NCBI GenBank assembly: GCA_038396625.1
Contig: CP121688.1
Span: 124,001 to 188,000 of the forward strand
Direction of reading: 5' to 3'
DNA length: 64,000 nt
DNA from: G038396625 sp038396625
GTDB taxonomy: Bacteria > Bacillota > Clostridia > Peptostreptococcales > Thermotaleaceae
In this document: positions 1-8,682 of the stretch, in pieces
Position numbering within the stretch: position 1 is the first letter of the stretch
Layout of the letters: every line of letters begins with the position of its first letter
Program-made: the position numbers and the translations under genes
Notes under the pieces: generated by a model
The model's input: only the letters and a program-made list of their open reading frames with translations
Databases searched by the model: none
Told to the model about the DNA's origin: nothing

Positions 1-1
1 G

Positions 2-2044
2 GCAATTAGTAGAACCTTCGAAAGTGCGCTGTTAAAAGCAGTTACTTCTTTAGAAGGAAAAGTGAATGGATTAAGAATTCCTTGGATTATGAATATGACG
101 GAAGAAGAAATGTATGAAAAAATAAAATTATGCGATGACGAGCGAATTTTTGCATTGGCAGAAGCCATGAGACGAGGAATTTCCATGAAAACCCTTCATG
201 AGCTTACTCAAATGGACAATTGGTTTTTACAGGGTATTTACAATATTGTACAAATGGAATTTCGATTGCAAAAAGAGCCTATCGATCAAGTTTTGCTGTA
301 TGAGGCAGAGGCCATGGGGTTTACAGATACAGAAATTTGCAGCTTAGCGAATACAGCGCGTACAGCAGTACAAGAAATAAGAAAAAAACACAATATTTAT
401 CCCGTGTATAAAATGGTGGATACTTGCAGTGGAGAATTTGACGCAAAGACCCCTTATTATTATTCCTGCTATGAAGCAGATGACGAAAATATCTTATCTG
501 ATAACAAAAAAGTTATCGTTATTGGCTCTGGTCCTATTCGAATCGGTCAGGGAATAGAATTTGATTATTGTTGTGTCCATGGGGTATGGGCGATTAAGGA
601 GGCAGGATATGAATCCATTATTATCAACAATAATCCCGAAACTGTAAGTACAGATTTTGATACAGCGGATAAACTGTACTTTGAATCCTTGTACGTAGAT
701 GATGTGATGAATGTGATTCGTAGAGAAAAACCAGTAGGTGTGATACTGCAGTTTGGGGGGCAAACCTCTGTGAATTTGGCGCCCAAACTACATCAAAGAG
801 GTGTAAATATATTGGGGACTTCTTATCCATCAATTGATTTGGCAGAAGACCGAGATAAATTTCGAAATTTTCTAGAGCAATTAGCGATTCCCAGTCCCAC
901 CGGTAAAGCTGTTACAAGTATGAAAGAGGCATTTGATACTGTAGGGGAATTAGGATACCCAGTGGTAGTAAGACCTTCATATGTGATTGGTGGCCGTGGT
1001 ATGCAGGTAGTATATGATGAAAATGCTTTAAAGAATTATATGGAGGAGGCGGTTAAGCTATCTTCTGCGTATCCTATATTAATTGATCAATATGTAAAAG
1101 GCGTAGAAATCGAAGTGGATGCAATTGGAGATGGAGAGGATGTCCTCATCCCTGGGATTATGGAGCATGTAGAAAAAACAGGAGTTCATTCTGGAGATAG
1201 TATTACTGTTTATCCTTATGTGACCTTGAATCAAGAAACGGTAGATCAGCTGGTGGCTTATACAAAAAAGATTGTACAGGGTTTACATGTAGTTGGATTG
1301 GTGAACATTCAGTATGTCTTTGATGGAGAAAAAATATATGTCATAGAAGTAAATCCGAGAGCATCTCGAACGGTGCCAATTTTGAGCAAAGTTACAGGTG
1401 TACCCATGGTAAAATTAGCTGTAGCGATAATGCTAGGCAAAAAACTGAAGGAACTTCCCTTTGGATCTGGATTGATGGATAATAAGGGCTTTTATGCAGT
1501 AAAAGTGCCTGTATTCTCTGGAGAAAAACTTACCAATGTAGACATGTATTTAAGTCCTGAAATGAAATCAACGGGAGAAGTGTTGGGGATTGATCAAGAT
1601 CTAAGAAAAGCGATGTATAAGGGATTTTCTGCTACAGGAATGAAAATACCTACAGTAGGAGGAATATACGTTTCGTTAAAAGATGTTGACAAAAAAGAAG
1701 GTGTAGCAGTGATAAAAGACTATACAGCCTTAGGGTTTCAAGTGTATGCATCTCCGGGGACAAGTAGATTCTTAAGGGATCAAAATGTTTCTTGTGAAAC
1801 CATTCCATTAGAGGAGGTTTCTAAATATATTGCAAACGGGAAGATAAAAATGGTGATCAATACACCTACAAAGGGAAATGATCTAAAAAGTGAAGGCTTC
1901 AAAATCAGAAGAAAGGCCAGTGAGCATAGAATTCCTGTATTTACTTCGATGGACACGGTGAAAGCCTTTAAGACAGCCATTGAGATAAAAATGAATGGTG
2001 AAGAAATTTGTTACAAACCTTTAGAGGATTATTTGAAAGGGTAG
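2..2044 (+). CDS. carB: carbamoyl-phosphate synthase large chain, 5'-truncated by window edge
   Basis: Makes carbamoyl phosphate from bicarbonate, glutamine-derived ammonia and two ATP for pyrimidine and arginine synthesis, working with CarA. The frame is open from base 2, so the window begins inside the gene; about 680 of the usual ~1070 residues are present. Visible are the oligomerisation region, the second ATP-grasp synthetase half (starting near VIVIGSGPIRIGQG, with NNNPETVSTDFDT) and the C-terminal MGS-like allosteric domain ending near KIKMVINTPTKG. The missing N-terminal half (first ATP-grasp unit) must lie upstream. The gene ends about 80 bp before the promoter of the T-box leader. 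Identity is certain; the true start is not visible. Confidence 0.97.
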   Translation, partial: AISRTFESALLKAVTSLEGKVNGLRIPWIMNMTEEEMYEKIKLCDDERIFALAEAMRRGISMKTLHELTQMDNWFLQGIYNIVQMEFRLQKEPIDQVLLYEAEAMGFTDTEICSLANTARTAVQEIRKKHNIYPVYKMVDTCSGEFDAKTPYYYSCYEADDENILSDNKKVIVIGSGPIRIGQGIEFDYCCVHGVWAIKEAGYESIIINNNPETVSTDFDTADKLYFESLYVDDVMNVIRREKPVGVILQFGGQTSVNLAPKLHQRGVNILGTSYPSIDLAEDRDKFRNFLEQLAIPSPTGKAVTSMKEAFDTVGELGYPVVVRPSYVIGGRGMQVVYDENALKNYMEEAVKLSSAYPILIDQYVKGVEIEVDAIGDGEDVLIPGIMEHVEKTGVHSGDSITVYPYVTLNQETVDQLVAYTKKIVQGLHVVGLVNIQYVFDGEKIYVIEVNPRASRTVPILSKVTGVPMVKLAVAIMLGKKLKELPFGSGLMDNKGFYAVKVPVFSGEKLTNVDMYLSPEMKSTGEVLGIDQDLRKAMYKGFSATGMKIPTVGGIYVSLKDVDKKEGVAVIKDYTALGFQVYASPGTSRFLRDQNVSCETIPLEEVSKYIANGKIKMVINTPTKGNDLKSEGFKIRRKASEHRIPVFTSMDTVKAFKTAIEIKMNGEEICYKPLEDYLKG

Positions 2045-2125
2045 TTATATAAAGTGAAGCTTAGTGCAGATGAAGTTGTTAGCCATCGGATAAAAAAAAA
2101 TATATATATTAATTTAATTAAATAA

Positions 2126-2154
2126 TTGATTTAATATTATAAAAAGACTATAAT
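2126..2154 (+). promoter_or_regulatory. sigma-A-type promoter of the serA T-box transcript
   Basis: TTGATT (2126-2131), a 17-base spacer and TATAAT (2149-2154) sit about 25 bp before the start of the T-box leader. The flanking DNA is almost pure A/T, so the -35 match alone is weak, but the spacing and the position directly ahead of a structured leader support it. Confidence 0.6.
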
Positions 2155-2177
2155 AAATGAAATTATATGAAATCATA

Positions 2178-2417
2178 AAAGTTATGAACGGTAGTAGTAA
2201 ATAATGCTTTATTTCCAGAGAGTCGATGGTAGGTGCAAATCGATAATAAAGGTTATTGAATCCGACCGGAAGCTGCATAGGGGTAAGAAACCTGTGCCGG
2301 GAATTCCCGTTATCAAGTAAGAGACCGCATGTGTAATCGCAATGTGGTGAAATAAGGTGGTACCACGTGGATAGATATCCCCGTCCTTGATGATTGAATC
2401 AAAGACGGGGTTTTTTT
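2178..2417 (+). promoter_or_regulatory. T-box riboswitch (candidate Ser specifier) upstream of serA
   Basis: A classical T-box leader. Stem I has the AGTAGTA (loop-E-like) strand near 2193; the other side of the specifier loop reads GAA-TCC (TCC at 2261-2263), a serine codon that fits the downstream serine-biosynthesis gene. The conserved T-box AAGGTGGTACCACG lies at 2354-2367, followed by an intrinsic terminator (CCCCGTC...GACGGGG, 2379-2410) and a T run. Uncharged tRNA should stabilise the antiterminator and switch serA on. One oddity: the bulge reads UGGU, which pairs with an A discriminator, whereas bacterial tRNA-Ser usually has G. Specifier assignment is by eye. Confidence 0.9.
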
Positions 2418-2636
2418 ATTGTTTTTCTGCGCAGAAAAACTTCTAACACAAGAATTTGATGGAGGAAGGGGTATATTGTTGGCATCTATATACAATATGT
2501 ACCTGTATACTTTAGTAGTTTATAACGTTATTACATTAAAAAGAATATGGATGTTACTAAGTTAGATATAGGTGTATTTTCATATATGACCATATTCTTA
2601 CCATGATTTTTAAGATCCTAGAAGGGGGAATTTGTG

Positions 2637-4229
2637 ATGATAGAAAGAAAAAGAGTAATTATTACAGAAAGAGTAGATGAGGAAGGAATAAAATTACTAC
2701 AAGAAGAAGTAGATGTGGATATTTGTTTTCATATTTCCAGAGAAGAACTGTTAGATAGAATCCATGAATATGATGCGATCATCGTAAGAAGTGCCACGAA
2801 GGTGGATGAAGAATTAATGAATTTAGGAAAAAAACTAAAGGTAGTGGGAAGGGCAGGAAACGGAACAGATAATATTGATATACCTGCAGCAACCCAACGG
2901 GGAATTATCGTGGCAAATACGCCCGACAGTAATACGATGTCAGCAGCAGAATTAAGCATCGCATTGCTACTGACACAATCAAGAAATATCCCCCAAGCCA
3001 ATGCATACATTAAATCAGGACAATGGGCAAGAAACCCTTTTAAGGGAGTAGAGGTATATGGTAAAACATTAGGGGTTATTGGACTAGGTAGAATTGGCTC
3101 CTTAGTGGCTACAAGAATGGCTGGATTTGGGATGAAAGTCATTGCCTACGATCCTTATATTTCTGATGAGCGCTTCAAGCGATTTAAAGTAGAGAAGAAA
3201 GAAAATTTAAATGAATTATTGACAGAGGCTGATTTTATTACGGTGCATACTCCGAAATCCAAAGAAACTATCGGCATGATTGGAGAAGCACAAATAGCAT
3301 TGATGAAGGAAGGGGTACGCCTTGTTAATGCCGCAAGGGGTGGTATTATCGATGAGAGGGCTTTATTAAAAGGACTACAAAGTGGAAAAGTTGCCAGTGC
3401 TGGATTAGACGTACATGAAGAGGAGCCTTGCTTTGATAATCCTCTGTTTGAGCTAGATAATGTGATTGTGACCCCCCATATAGGTGCGAGTACAATCGAA
3501 GCACAGCAAAATGTAGGAATCACCGTAGCCCAGCAGGTGATTAATGCTCTCCATGGAGAAATTGTACCAAATGCTGTAAATTTACCTACAATCCATAGGG
3601 ATGAACTAGCGGTTCTTAGGCCTTATATTGAATTACTAGAAAAGCTAGGAAAACTATACTATCAACTTCATCAGGATCCTATTGAGTTTGTAAATATAGA
3701 CTATTGGGGCAATATAGCAGCACAGGATACAGAAATGATTACCATTGCCTTTGTAAAAGGATTATTAGAGCCAGTGGTTGAAGATAAAGTAAACTATATC
3801 AATGCCATGCTGTTGGCAGAACAAAGAGGGGTTGGCATTGAACAAAGAAAGATGAAGGAACATTACAATGGATATTTAGACTTTATTGAAATTAAGATCA
3901 AAACCCAAGCTGGAACCTTTGTCATTGCAGGAAATCTATCATCAAAACGAGAAGGACGTCTTGTAAAGATCGCAGGTTATGAAGTAGATGTAACACCAAG
4001 CAAATATATGCTGTTCATTCAAAACGTAGACGTTCCTGGTGTTATTGGAAATATTGGTATGGTATTGGGAGAGGAAAATATTAACGTTGCCACCATGCAG
4101 GTAGGAAGAAATGCAAGGGGAGAAAAGGCAATGATGGTATTAAATATAGACGACGAAGTGGCAAATAAGACCTTAGAAAAATTGATGCAGATAGACAATG
4201 TGTTATGGGCTAAAGGTGTGAAGTTATAG
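2637..4229 (+). CDS. serA: D-3-phosphoglycerate dehydrogenase
   Basis: Oxidises 3-phosphoglycerate to 3-phosphohydroxypyruvate with NAD, the first committed step of serine synthesis. About 530 residues: an N-terminal substrate-binding part, a Rossmann NAD domain (GVIGLGRIGSLVA), the signature NAARGGIIDE, catalytic HIGAST, an intervening ASB-type domain and a C-terminal ACT domain (from about VDVPGVIGNIG), i.e. the long form usually subject to serine feedback. ATG 2637 is chosen over GTG 2634 because it sits 8 bases after GGGGGAA. It is the only gene behind the serine-type T-box; no serC is adjacent. A strong terminator follows. Confidence 0.96.
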   Translation: MIERKRVIITERVDEEGIKLLQEEVDVDICFHISREELLDRIHEYDAIIVRSATKVDEELMNLGKKLKVVGRAGNGTDNIDIPAATQRGIIVANTPDSNTMSAAELSIALLLTQSRNIPQANAYIKSGQWARNPFKGVEVYGKTLGVIGLGRIGSLVATRMAGFGMKVIAYDPYISDERFKRFKVEKKENLNELLTEADFITVHTPKSKETIGMIGEAQIALMKEGVRLVNAARGGIIDERALLKGLQSGKVASAGLDVHEEEPCFDNPLFELDNVIVTPHIGASTIEAQQNVGITVAQQVINALHGEIVPNAVNLPTIHRDELAVLRPYIELLEKLGKLYYQLHQDPIEFVNIDYWGNIAAQDTEMITIAFVKGLLEPVVEDKVNYINAMLLAEQRGVGIEQRKMKEHYNGYLDFIEIKIKTQAGTFVIAGNLSSKREGRLVKIAGYEVDVTPSKYMLFIQNVDVPGVIGNIGMVLGEENINVATMQVGRNARGEKAMMVLNIDDEVANKTLEKLMQIDNVLWAKGVKL

Positions 4230-4263
4230 GATGGATATGTAGTAGATCAGATTGCGAAGGAAC

Positions 4264-4335
4264 TTAAAGGATCTCCTTAAAATAGGTGTTGCACTAAAAA
4301 AGGCAAACAGCTATTAAAGGAGATTCTTTTATTTG
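4264..4335 (+). terminator. intrinsic terminator after serA
   Basis: Long imperfect stem: AAAGGATCTCC-type arm (4266-4285) pairs with an arm ending near 4330, followed by CTTTTATTTG. It closes the serA transcript and lies 3' of the convergent TPR gene. Confidence 0.75.
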
Positions 4336-4468
4336 TCAAAGGATTTTACGATAACAGAATCTTTTATATTGAAATTGGACTATCTCGCTACAGGGTATAA
4401 GACGAATTCTGTTTAAAATTGTTGATAATTCAAAATATAATTCTTGATGTATGAGAGATAATGGGCAT

Positions 4469-5542
4469 TTATTCTGAAAATTGTTGAAGCATTGTTTTAT
4501 AAGCAATGGCATTAGAGCTATCCTCTTGAAGAGCTTTCTGTAATACCTTCAAAGCTTCTTTCTTTTGCCCATGATCCTTTAGTAAAACCGCTGCAGTACT
4601 ATAAGCTGAATAAGAAGGGTTCATTTCAATATAGGCATAAAGATAGTGTATTCCTTCTGTATCTCTATCTGATTTAAGTAGTTGAGCTGCTAGATTTAAA
4701 TAGGCAGAAGGATCTTGATACTCAGCAATGGCATTTTTCAGAAGTTGTATGGTAGAATTCTCTTCTTTGGATGATTCTATAGGCTGTGACGGTTTGGGAG
4801 TAGATGGTGATTCATCGATGATAACCGATGGATTCTCTGCTGCTGAAGACATATAATTAGGGTTATATGTTTTTTGTGTACGATAAAGATTCTCATATTG
4901 TTCAGGAGCTAATTCAGCAGCTTTCTTATAGCATGTAAGCGCTTCTTCATATTTACCTAATTCGTCAAACAAATCCGCTTTACTAACATAAAATAATGCA
5001 TTATTGGGGTCAAGCTTAATGGCTTGATCGTAATATGTAAAAGCTTGATCAGTATTGCCTAATTCAGCATATTTACTTCCAATAGAGAGGTGTAGCATTG
5101 CATTGTTTGGCTCAAACTCTAGTTGTTTGGTATACCAATGAAGTGCTTTTTCATTATTCCCAATATAGCTATAAGCTAGGCCAAGGTAGCCAATATATTC
5201 ACTATTATTGGGGGATAATTCTATAGCCTTATGAAATTGCTGAATGGCTTCTTCTAAATGGTTTTTACTACCAAACTGGCGAAAGTGATCTTTTCCTTTT
5301 TCGAAGTATTCTTTCGCCAATTCTTCATTTTCGGCTTCAGCTGAAATATCTTCAGCCTGTGAAAAAGTAGTGGATTCAGGTACTTCTTGAGATGTAGTAC
5401 TACTTTGAGCTGAAGAATCAAGTGGTGGTTGATTCATTAGAATCAAAAAAACGGTTGCTACCAAGCCACCTATAAAGATTGAAGAAAGAATAGTGATCAA
5501 TGCTATTTTTTTTGAAATATTGTTTTCAGATTGCTTTTCCAA
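4469..5542 (-). CDS. membrane-anchored TPR-repeat protein
   Basis: 357 residues of unknown specific function. Residues ~12-34 form one membrane helix, followed by a Ser/Thr/Glu-rich linker, then about four consecutive TPR units (repeated EAIQQFHKAIELSPNN-like blocks, residues ~70-215), a Pro/Ser-rich linker (~225-260) and two or three further TPR-like repeats to the C terminus. The domains should face outward after a signal-anchor and mediate protein-protein contacts. It is divergent from the ECF sigma operon and monocistronic. RBS on the minus strand (AGGAGG before ATG) supports the start. Confidence 0.85.
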   Translation of the reverse strand: MEKQSENNISKKIALITILSSIFIGGLVATVFLILMNQPPLDSSAQSSTTSQEVPESTTFSQAEDISAEAENEELAKEYFEKGKDHFRQFGSKNHLEEAIQQFHKAIELSPNNSEYIGYLGLAYSYIGNNEKALHWYTKQLEFEPNNAMLHLSIGSKYAELGNTDQAFTYYDQAIKLDPNNALFYVSKADLFDELGKYEEALTCYKKAAELAPEQYENLYRTQKTYNPNYMSSAAENPSVIIDESPSTPKPSQPIESSKEENSTIQLLKNAIAEYQDPSAYLNLAAQLLKSDRDTEGIHYLYAYIEMNPSYSAYSTAAVLLKDHGQKKEALKVLQKALQEDSSNAIAYKTMLQQFSE

Positions 5543-5850
5543 TATAAGTCCTCCTATATTATAGATTCATTCATTTACTATTTTAACACAAAAATGTGCT
5601 AGAATTCATAATAGGTATATGAGGAATAACATAATGCTAGATGGAATTGAATGCACTAATTTTTGCAATATAAGGTTAGGCAATGGTGACATCACCTAAA
5701 TGGAAATAATCTTATTTTAAAAAATTGGGAAATAAAAATGTTATACCCTACAAACAGCGCGCTAAAATTTTCTATAAAAAAATAAATATTTTTTGCAGTA
5801 CTTTTATAATTTCCTACGTCTTTATTAATGAGCAGGAAAGGAGGGGCGAT

Positions 5851-6402
5851 ATGGTTTGTGATGAAGAACTAGTGAAACAATGTCTATCTGGAGACGAAAA
5901 TGCATTTAGACAAATCATCGAAAGATATAAAGCCTATGTGTTTGCCATCATTCTTAATTTTATAAAGGATCATAATGAAGTCGAAAATATAGCTCAGGAA
6001 GTATTTTTACAAGTCTATCGCTCCCTTCCACAATATCGATTTCAAAGTTTTAAAGCATGGATTGGAAAAATTGCTACTACGAAAGCAATTGATTGGAAAC
6101 GATCGAAGACAAGAACTGCTTTGGAGCAGACGGGCGTGGATATCGAAAACTACATTGTTGACAAGCATGATCTATGTAAAACGCCTGAAGAAATTCTTCT
6201 TGAAAAGGAAAATAGCCAACAAGTTTTTGAAATCTGTAAAAATATGCCTGAAATATATAGTAGCGTGATGGTGAAATTTTATTTACAAGGAAAAAGCTAT
6301 AAGCAAATTGCTGCAGAAGACAATGCTCCCTTAAAAACTATAGAATCAAGACTTTATAGGGCGCGCAATCTATTTAAAGAGAAGTGGAGGGAAAACAGAT
6401 GA
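5851..6402 (+). CDS. ECF-type RNA polymerase sigma factor
   Basis: 183-residue sigma-70 family protein with region 2 (ENAFRQIIERYKAYVFAI, then DHNEVENIAQEVFLQVY) and a region 4 helix-turn-helix (GKSYKQIAAEDN, then TIESRLYRARN). It should direct RNA polymerase to its own regulon. An in-frame opening reaches back to 5725, but ATG 5851 is preceded by AAGGAGGGG at ideal spacing and matches family length, so the upstream part is rejected. The stop overlaps the start of the putative anti-sigma gene (ATGA), showing translational coupling. Such operons are normally autoregulated; I could not place an ECF promoter with confidence. Confidence 0.9.
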   Translation: MVCDEELVKQCLSGDENAFRQIIERYKAYVFAIILNFIKDHNEVENIAQEVFLQVYRSLPQYRFQSFKAWIGKIATTKAIDWKRSKTRTALEQTGVDIENYIVDKHDLCKTPEEILLEKENSQQVFEICKNMPEIYSSVMVKFYLQGKSYKQIAAEDNAPLKTIESRLYRARNLFKEKWRENR

Positions 6403-6881
6403 ATCACTTCAGTAAAGAAATGTGGCTTTTTTATAAAGAAGGGAAGCTTTCCTGGGAAGAGTCCCAAGGGATGGAAGATCATCTTACAGAATGTAACCAA
6501 TGCTTGGAAACTTTCCTTTCACTTATGAATGAAGAAGAAATAGATGTTACCAATGAAATCATTTCACCAGAGTTTACAGATACCGTAATGAATGAAATCC
6601 ATAGGGTAAAACATGATTTTGCCACAAAGAAGAAAGTGCCTAAATCCAAGCGGAAAAGGCTGTTTAATTATTATGTAGCCGCTGCGGTAGTAACGCTTGT
6701 TTTGATGGGCAGTGGTTTTTTTGAAAGTTTGGTAAATACCATACCCTATATGACCCAGGCAGCTGTTAGGGAGGAAAATTTCAAACAAGCAAGTCTCATT
6801 ATGAACTTTTCTGAAAAGATCGTCCATAAGACATCCAAATTTATCAATGATTTTGAAATAAGTGATCAAAGGAGGAACTAG
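6399..6881 (+). CDS. putative zinc-finger anti-sigma factor
   Basis: About 160 residues. The N-terminal part contains H-x3-C-x2-C (DHLTECNQC), the zinc-binding signature of ZAS-type anti-sigma factors, followed by one membrane helix (YYVAAAVVTLVLMGSGFF) and a short outer segment. It should hold the upstream ECF sigma factor at the membrane until a signal releases it. Start ATG 6399 overlaps the sigma stop and follows GGAGGG. The external domain is short and not recognised, so the signal is unknown. Confidence 0.8.
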   Translation: MNHFSKEMWLFYKEGKLSWEESQGMEDHLTECNQCLETFLSLMNEEEIDVTNEIISPEFTDTVMNEIHRVKHDFATKKKVPKSKRKRLFNYYVAAAVVTLVLMGSGFFESLVNTIPYMTQAAVREENFKQASLIMNFSEKIVHKTSKFINDFEISDQRRN

Positions 6882-6882
6882 C

Positions 6883-7647
6883 ATGAAAAAAAGCAGATTT
6901 GTTATGATTTTATTATCCTTGATTCCGGGATTGAGTCATCTTTATTTGGGCCTGAAAGATCGAGCAATTATCTTTTTAATGGCGTTTTTTGGAGCCATTG
7001 GGGGTGTTACGGGTATGTGCTTTTTAGTAGGTGCCGAAGGTCCGTTCATTATTTTGGTATTCGCACTGCCTGTTATTTGGCTCATTGCATTGATCGATTC
7101 TTTTTCTTTGAGAGAAAAGATGTATCATCAATCTTCTCACGTGGGGACTACTGTGATAGATCAAAATCCAAATACCATGGAAAAGTCTAATCGCAAAACC
7201 ATTGCTATGATTTTATCGATTGTTCCCGGTGCTGGACATATGTATATAGGTCTTTCGAAAAAAGGTTTAATTTTTATGAGTGTCTTTTTCTTTGCTGTTT
7301 TCTTTATGGGATGGTTAAATACAAGTCTCTTTTTATTCATCCTACCTGTGATTTGGTTTTACAGCTTCTTTGATGCTTTTCATCTAGTTGATGAGGAAAA
7401 TCCAAGGGATGATGGATTTACATTGCCGCTCATCAACATTAAACAAAAATGGATTGGATGGGGTTTGATTATATTAGGGATTTTCATTGTTTTAGAAAGA
7501 GTAGTTTATCCCTTGATTCCTTGGGAGATCCAAAGGTATATTCAAACCTTTATTGTAGCAACGATCTTTATTGGGGGTGGGATTAAGCTCCTTGTGGGAA
7601 GTCATGATGAGAAGAAGGAGGATGAAATATGGGAAGAAGACGAGTAG
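6883..7647 (+). CDS. membrane protein with duplicated TM2-like unit
   Basis: 254 residues, third gene of the ECF operon. Two homologous halves each begin with a short helix-turn unit (SLIPGLSHLYLGLKDRAIIF near residue 10 and SIVPGAGHMYIGLSKKGLIF near 115), typical of TM2-like or YrrC-type small membrane modules, each followed by a second hydrophobic segment. A third hydrophobic region lies near the C terminus, which ends in an acidic Lys/Glu tail. ATG 6883 follows AAAGGAGGAACTAGC. Function unknown; position suggests a role in envelope sensing or a sigma target. Confidence 0.75.
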   Translation: MKKSRFVMILLSLIPGLSHLYLGLKDRAIIFLMAFFGAIGGVTGMCFLVGAEGPFIILVFALPVIWLIALIDSFSLREKMYHQSSHVGTTVIDQNPNTMEKSNRKTIAMILSIVPGAGHMYIGLSKKGLIFMSVFFFAVFFMGWLNTSLFLFILPVIWFYSFFDAFHLVDEENPRDDGFTLPLINIKQKWIGWGLIILGIFIVLERVVYPLIPWEIQRYIQTFIVATIFIGGGIKLLVGSHDEKKEDEIWEEDE

Positions 7648-8576
7648 GCACATTATCCATGGCTGTACTATTAATTGCTTCGGGAGGCATTATGATGCTT
7701 GCCCAAATGAGTAGACAGCCGATTCTTGAAGTAGCAATCAAGGGATGGCCCCTAATATTGTTTTTATTAGGAGGAGAAATTTTATGGTATAGTTACAAAT
7801 CAAAGGATGAAAATATAAAAATAAAGTATGATTTATTCAGTATATTCATCATATGCATTGTTGTGGTATTTCATTTAACTATCTATGGTATGCTTCAATT
7901 AGATATGGTATCTAAGTTAGATGTAATGATTTCTTCACAACACTATAGCTTAAAGACCCCTGTTGAAGAGTTTGTATTAGATAGCAATATTAAAAAAATT
8001 ATTATAGATGCACCCTCTCTCTCCAAATTAACAGTGCGTTCAAATAAAGGCAATAAAATTACAGCATTAGGCACAGCACGAGTAACAGCAAACACAAAGG
8101 AAAAAGCACAAGAACTTTTAAATACAAAAAATATTGTTATCCATAAAACAGAAGATACCCTTTACCTATCCTTTAATATTATTGATTCCGGGAATGCAGC
8201 CATAGATCATGCACGTATAACAGCATATACCCTAACGATTCCAAATAATAGAAAGGTAGAAATTAATAATGGAGAACGTATAGAACTGCTTGTAGACAAT
8301 TTAAATAATGATTGGATCGTAGATGATTGTTATCAGACGGATATTCGGATAGGTGAAACAGCCAATATAAAGATAAATGCTTTTGTAGACGAAAGAGAAG
8401 CACTTAAAGGAAATACGGAGTGGATGATAGAAGAAAAGAACAGTTCAAATGAAGATGCTGAGATGGAAACAAACGCATTAGAGGATCGTATAAAGGGAGG
8501 GGTTATCCAAGGAGAAGGAACCCATAAAATCAATGTATTAAATAGCCGACAGGTCATTGTTAATCAATTAATGTAA
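7629..8576 (+). CDS. membrane protein, LiaF/DUF5668-like N terminus with beta-rich C-terminal domain
   Basis: 315 residues, last gene of the ECF operon, overlapping the previous gene by 19 bases. Three N-terminal hydrophobic helices (GTLSMAVLLIASGGIMML; GWPLILFLLGGEILWYS; SIFIICIVVVFHLTIYG) resemble the LiaI/LiaF and DUF5668 membrane module. The rest is a Ser/Thr/Asn-rich beta-strand domain, similar in character to adhesin-like DUF4097 folds, ending LNSRQVIVNQLM. Likely exposed outside the membrane. By analogy with LiaF-type proteins it may modulate cell-envelope stress signalling; this is inference from architecture and context only. Confidence 0.7.
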   Translation: MGRRRVGTLSMAVLLIASGGIMMLAQMSRQPILEVAIKGWPLILFLLGGEILWYSYKSKDENIKIKYDLFSIFIICIVVVFHLTIYGMLQLDMVSKLDVMISSQHYSLKTPVEEFVLDSNIKKIIIDAPSLSKLTVRSNKGNKITALGTARVTANTKEKAQELLNTKNIVIHKTEDTLYLSFNIIDSGNAAIDHARITAYTLTIPNNRKVEINNGERIELLVDNLNNDWIVDDCYQTDIRIGETANIKINAFVDEREALKGNTEWMIEEKNSSNEDAEMETNALEDRIKGGVIQGEGTHKINVLNSRQVIVNQLM

Positions 8577-8601
8577 TATCAATAATCCTTATATCAATAA
8601 A

Positions 8602-8637
8602 AAACAAAAGAACTGGAGCCAGTTCTTTTGTTTTTTA
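8602..8637. terminator. bidirectional terminator
   Basis: AAAAGAACTGG-AGC-CAGTTCTTTTG followed by TTTTTTA on the plus strand and preceded by an A run, so it can end both the ECF operon and the convergent Na/Pi symporter gene. Confidence 0.9.
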
Positions 8638-8682
8638 TTAGCAATAGGTGTAGTTAGGACGCCAGCCTACAAATTTTTACGA

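Noticed and set aside
2729..3142. 137-codon minus-strand frame inside serA
   Set aside because: Antisense of a well-supported gene; no homology pattern.
5725..5850. N-terminal extension of the ECF sigma factor
   Set aside because: No RBS at 5725, no family similarity, and a strong RBS before ATG 5851.
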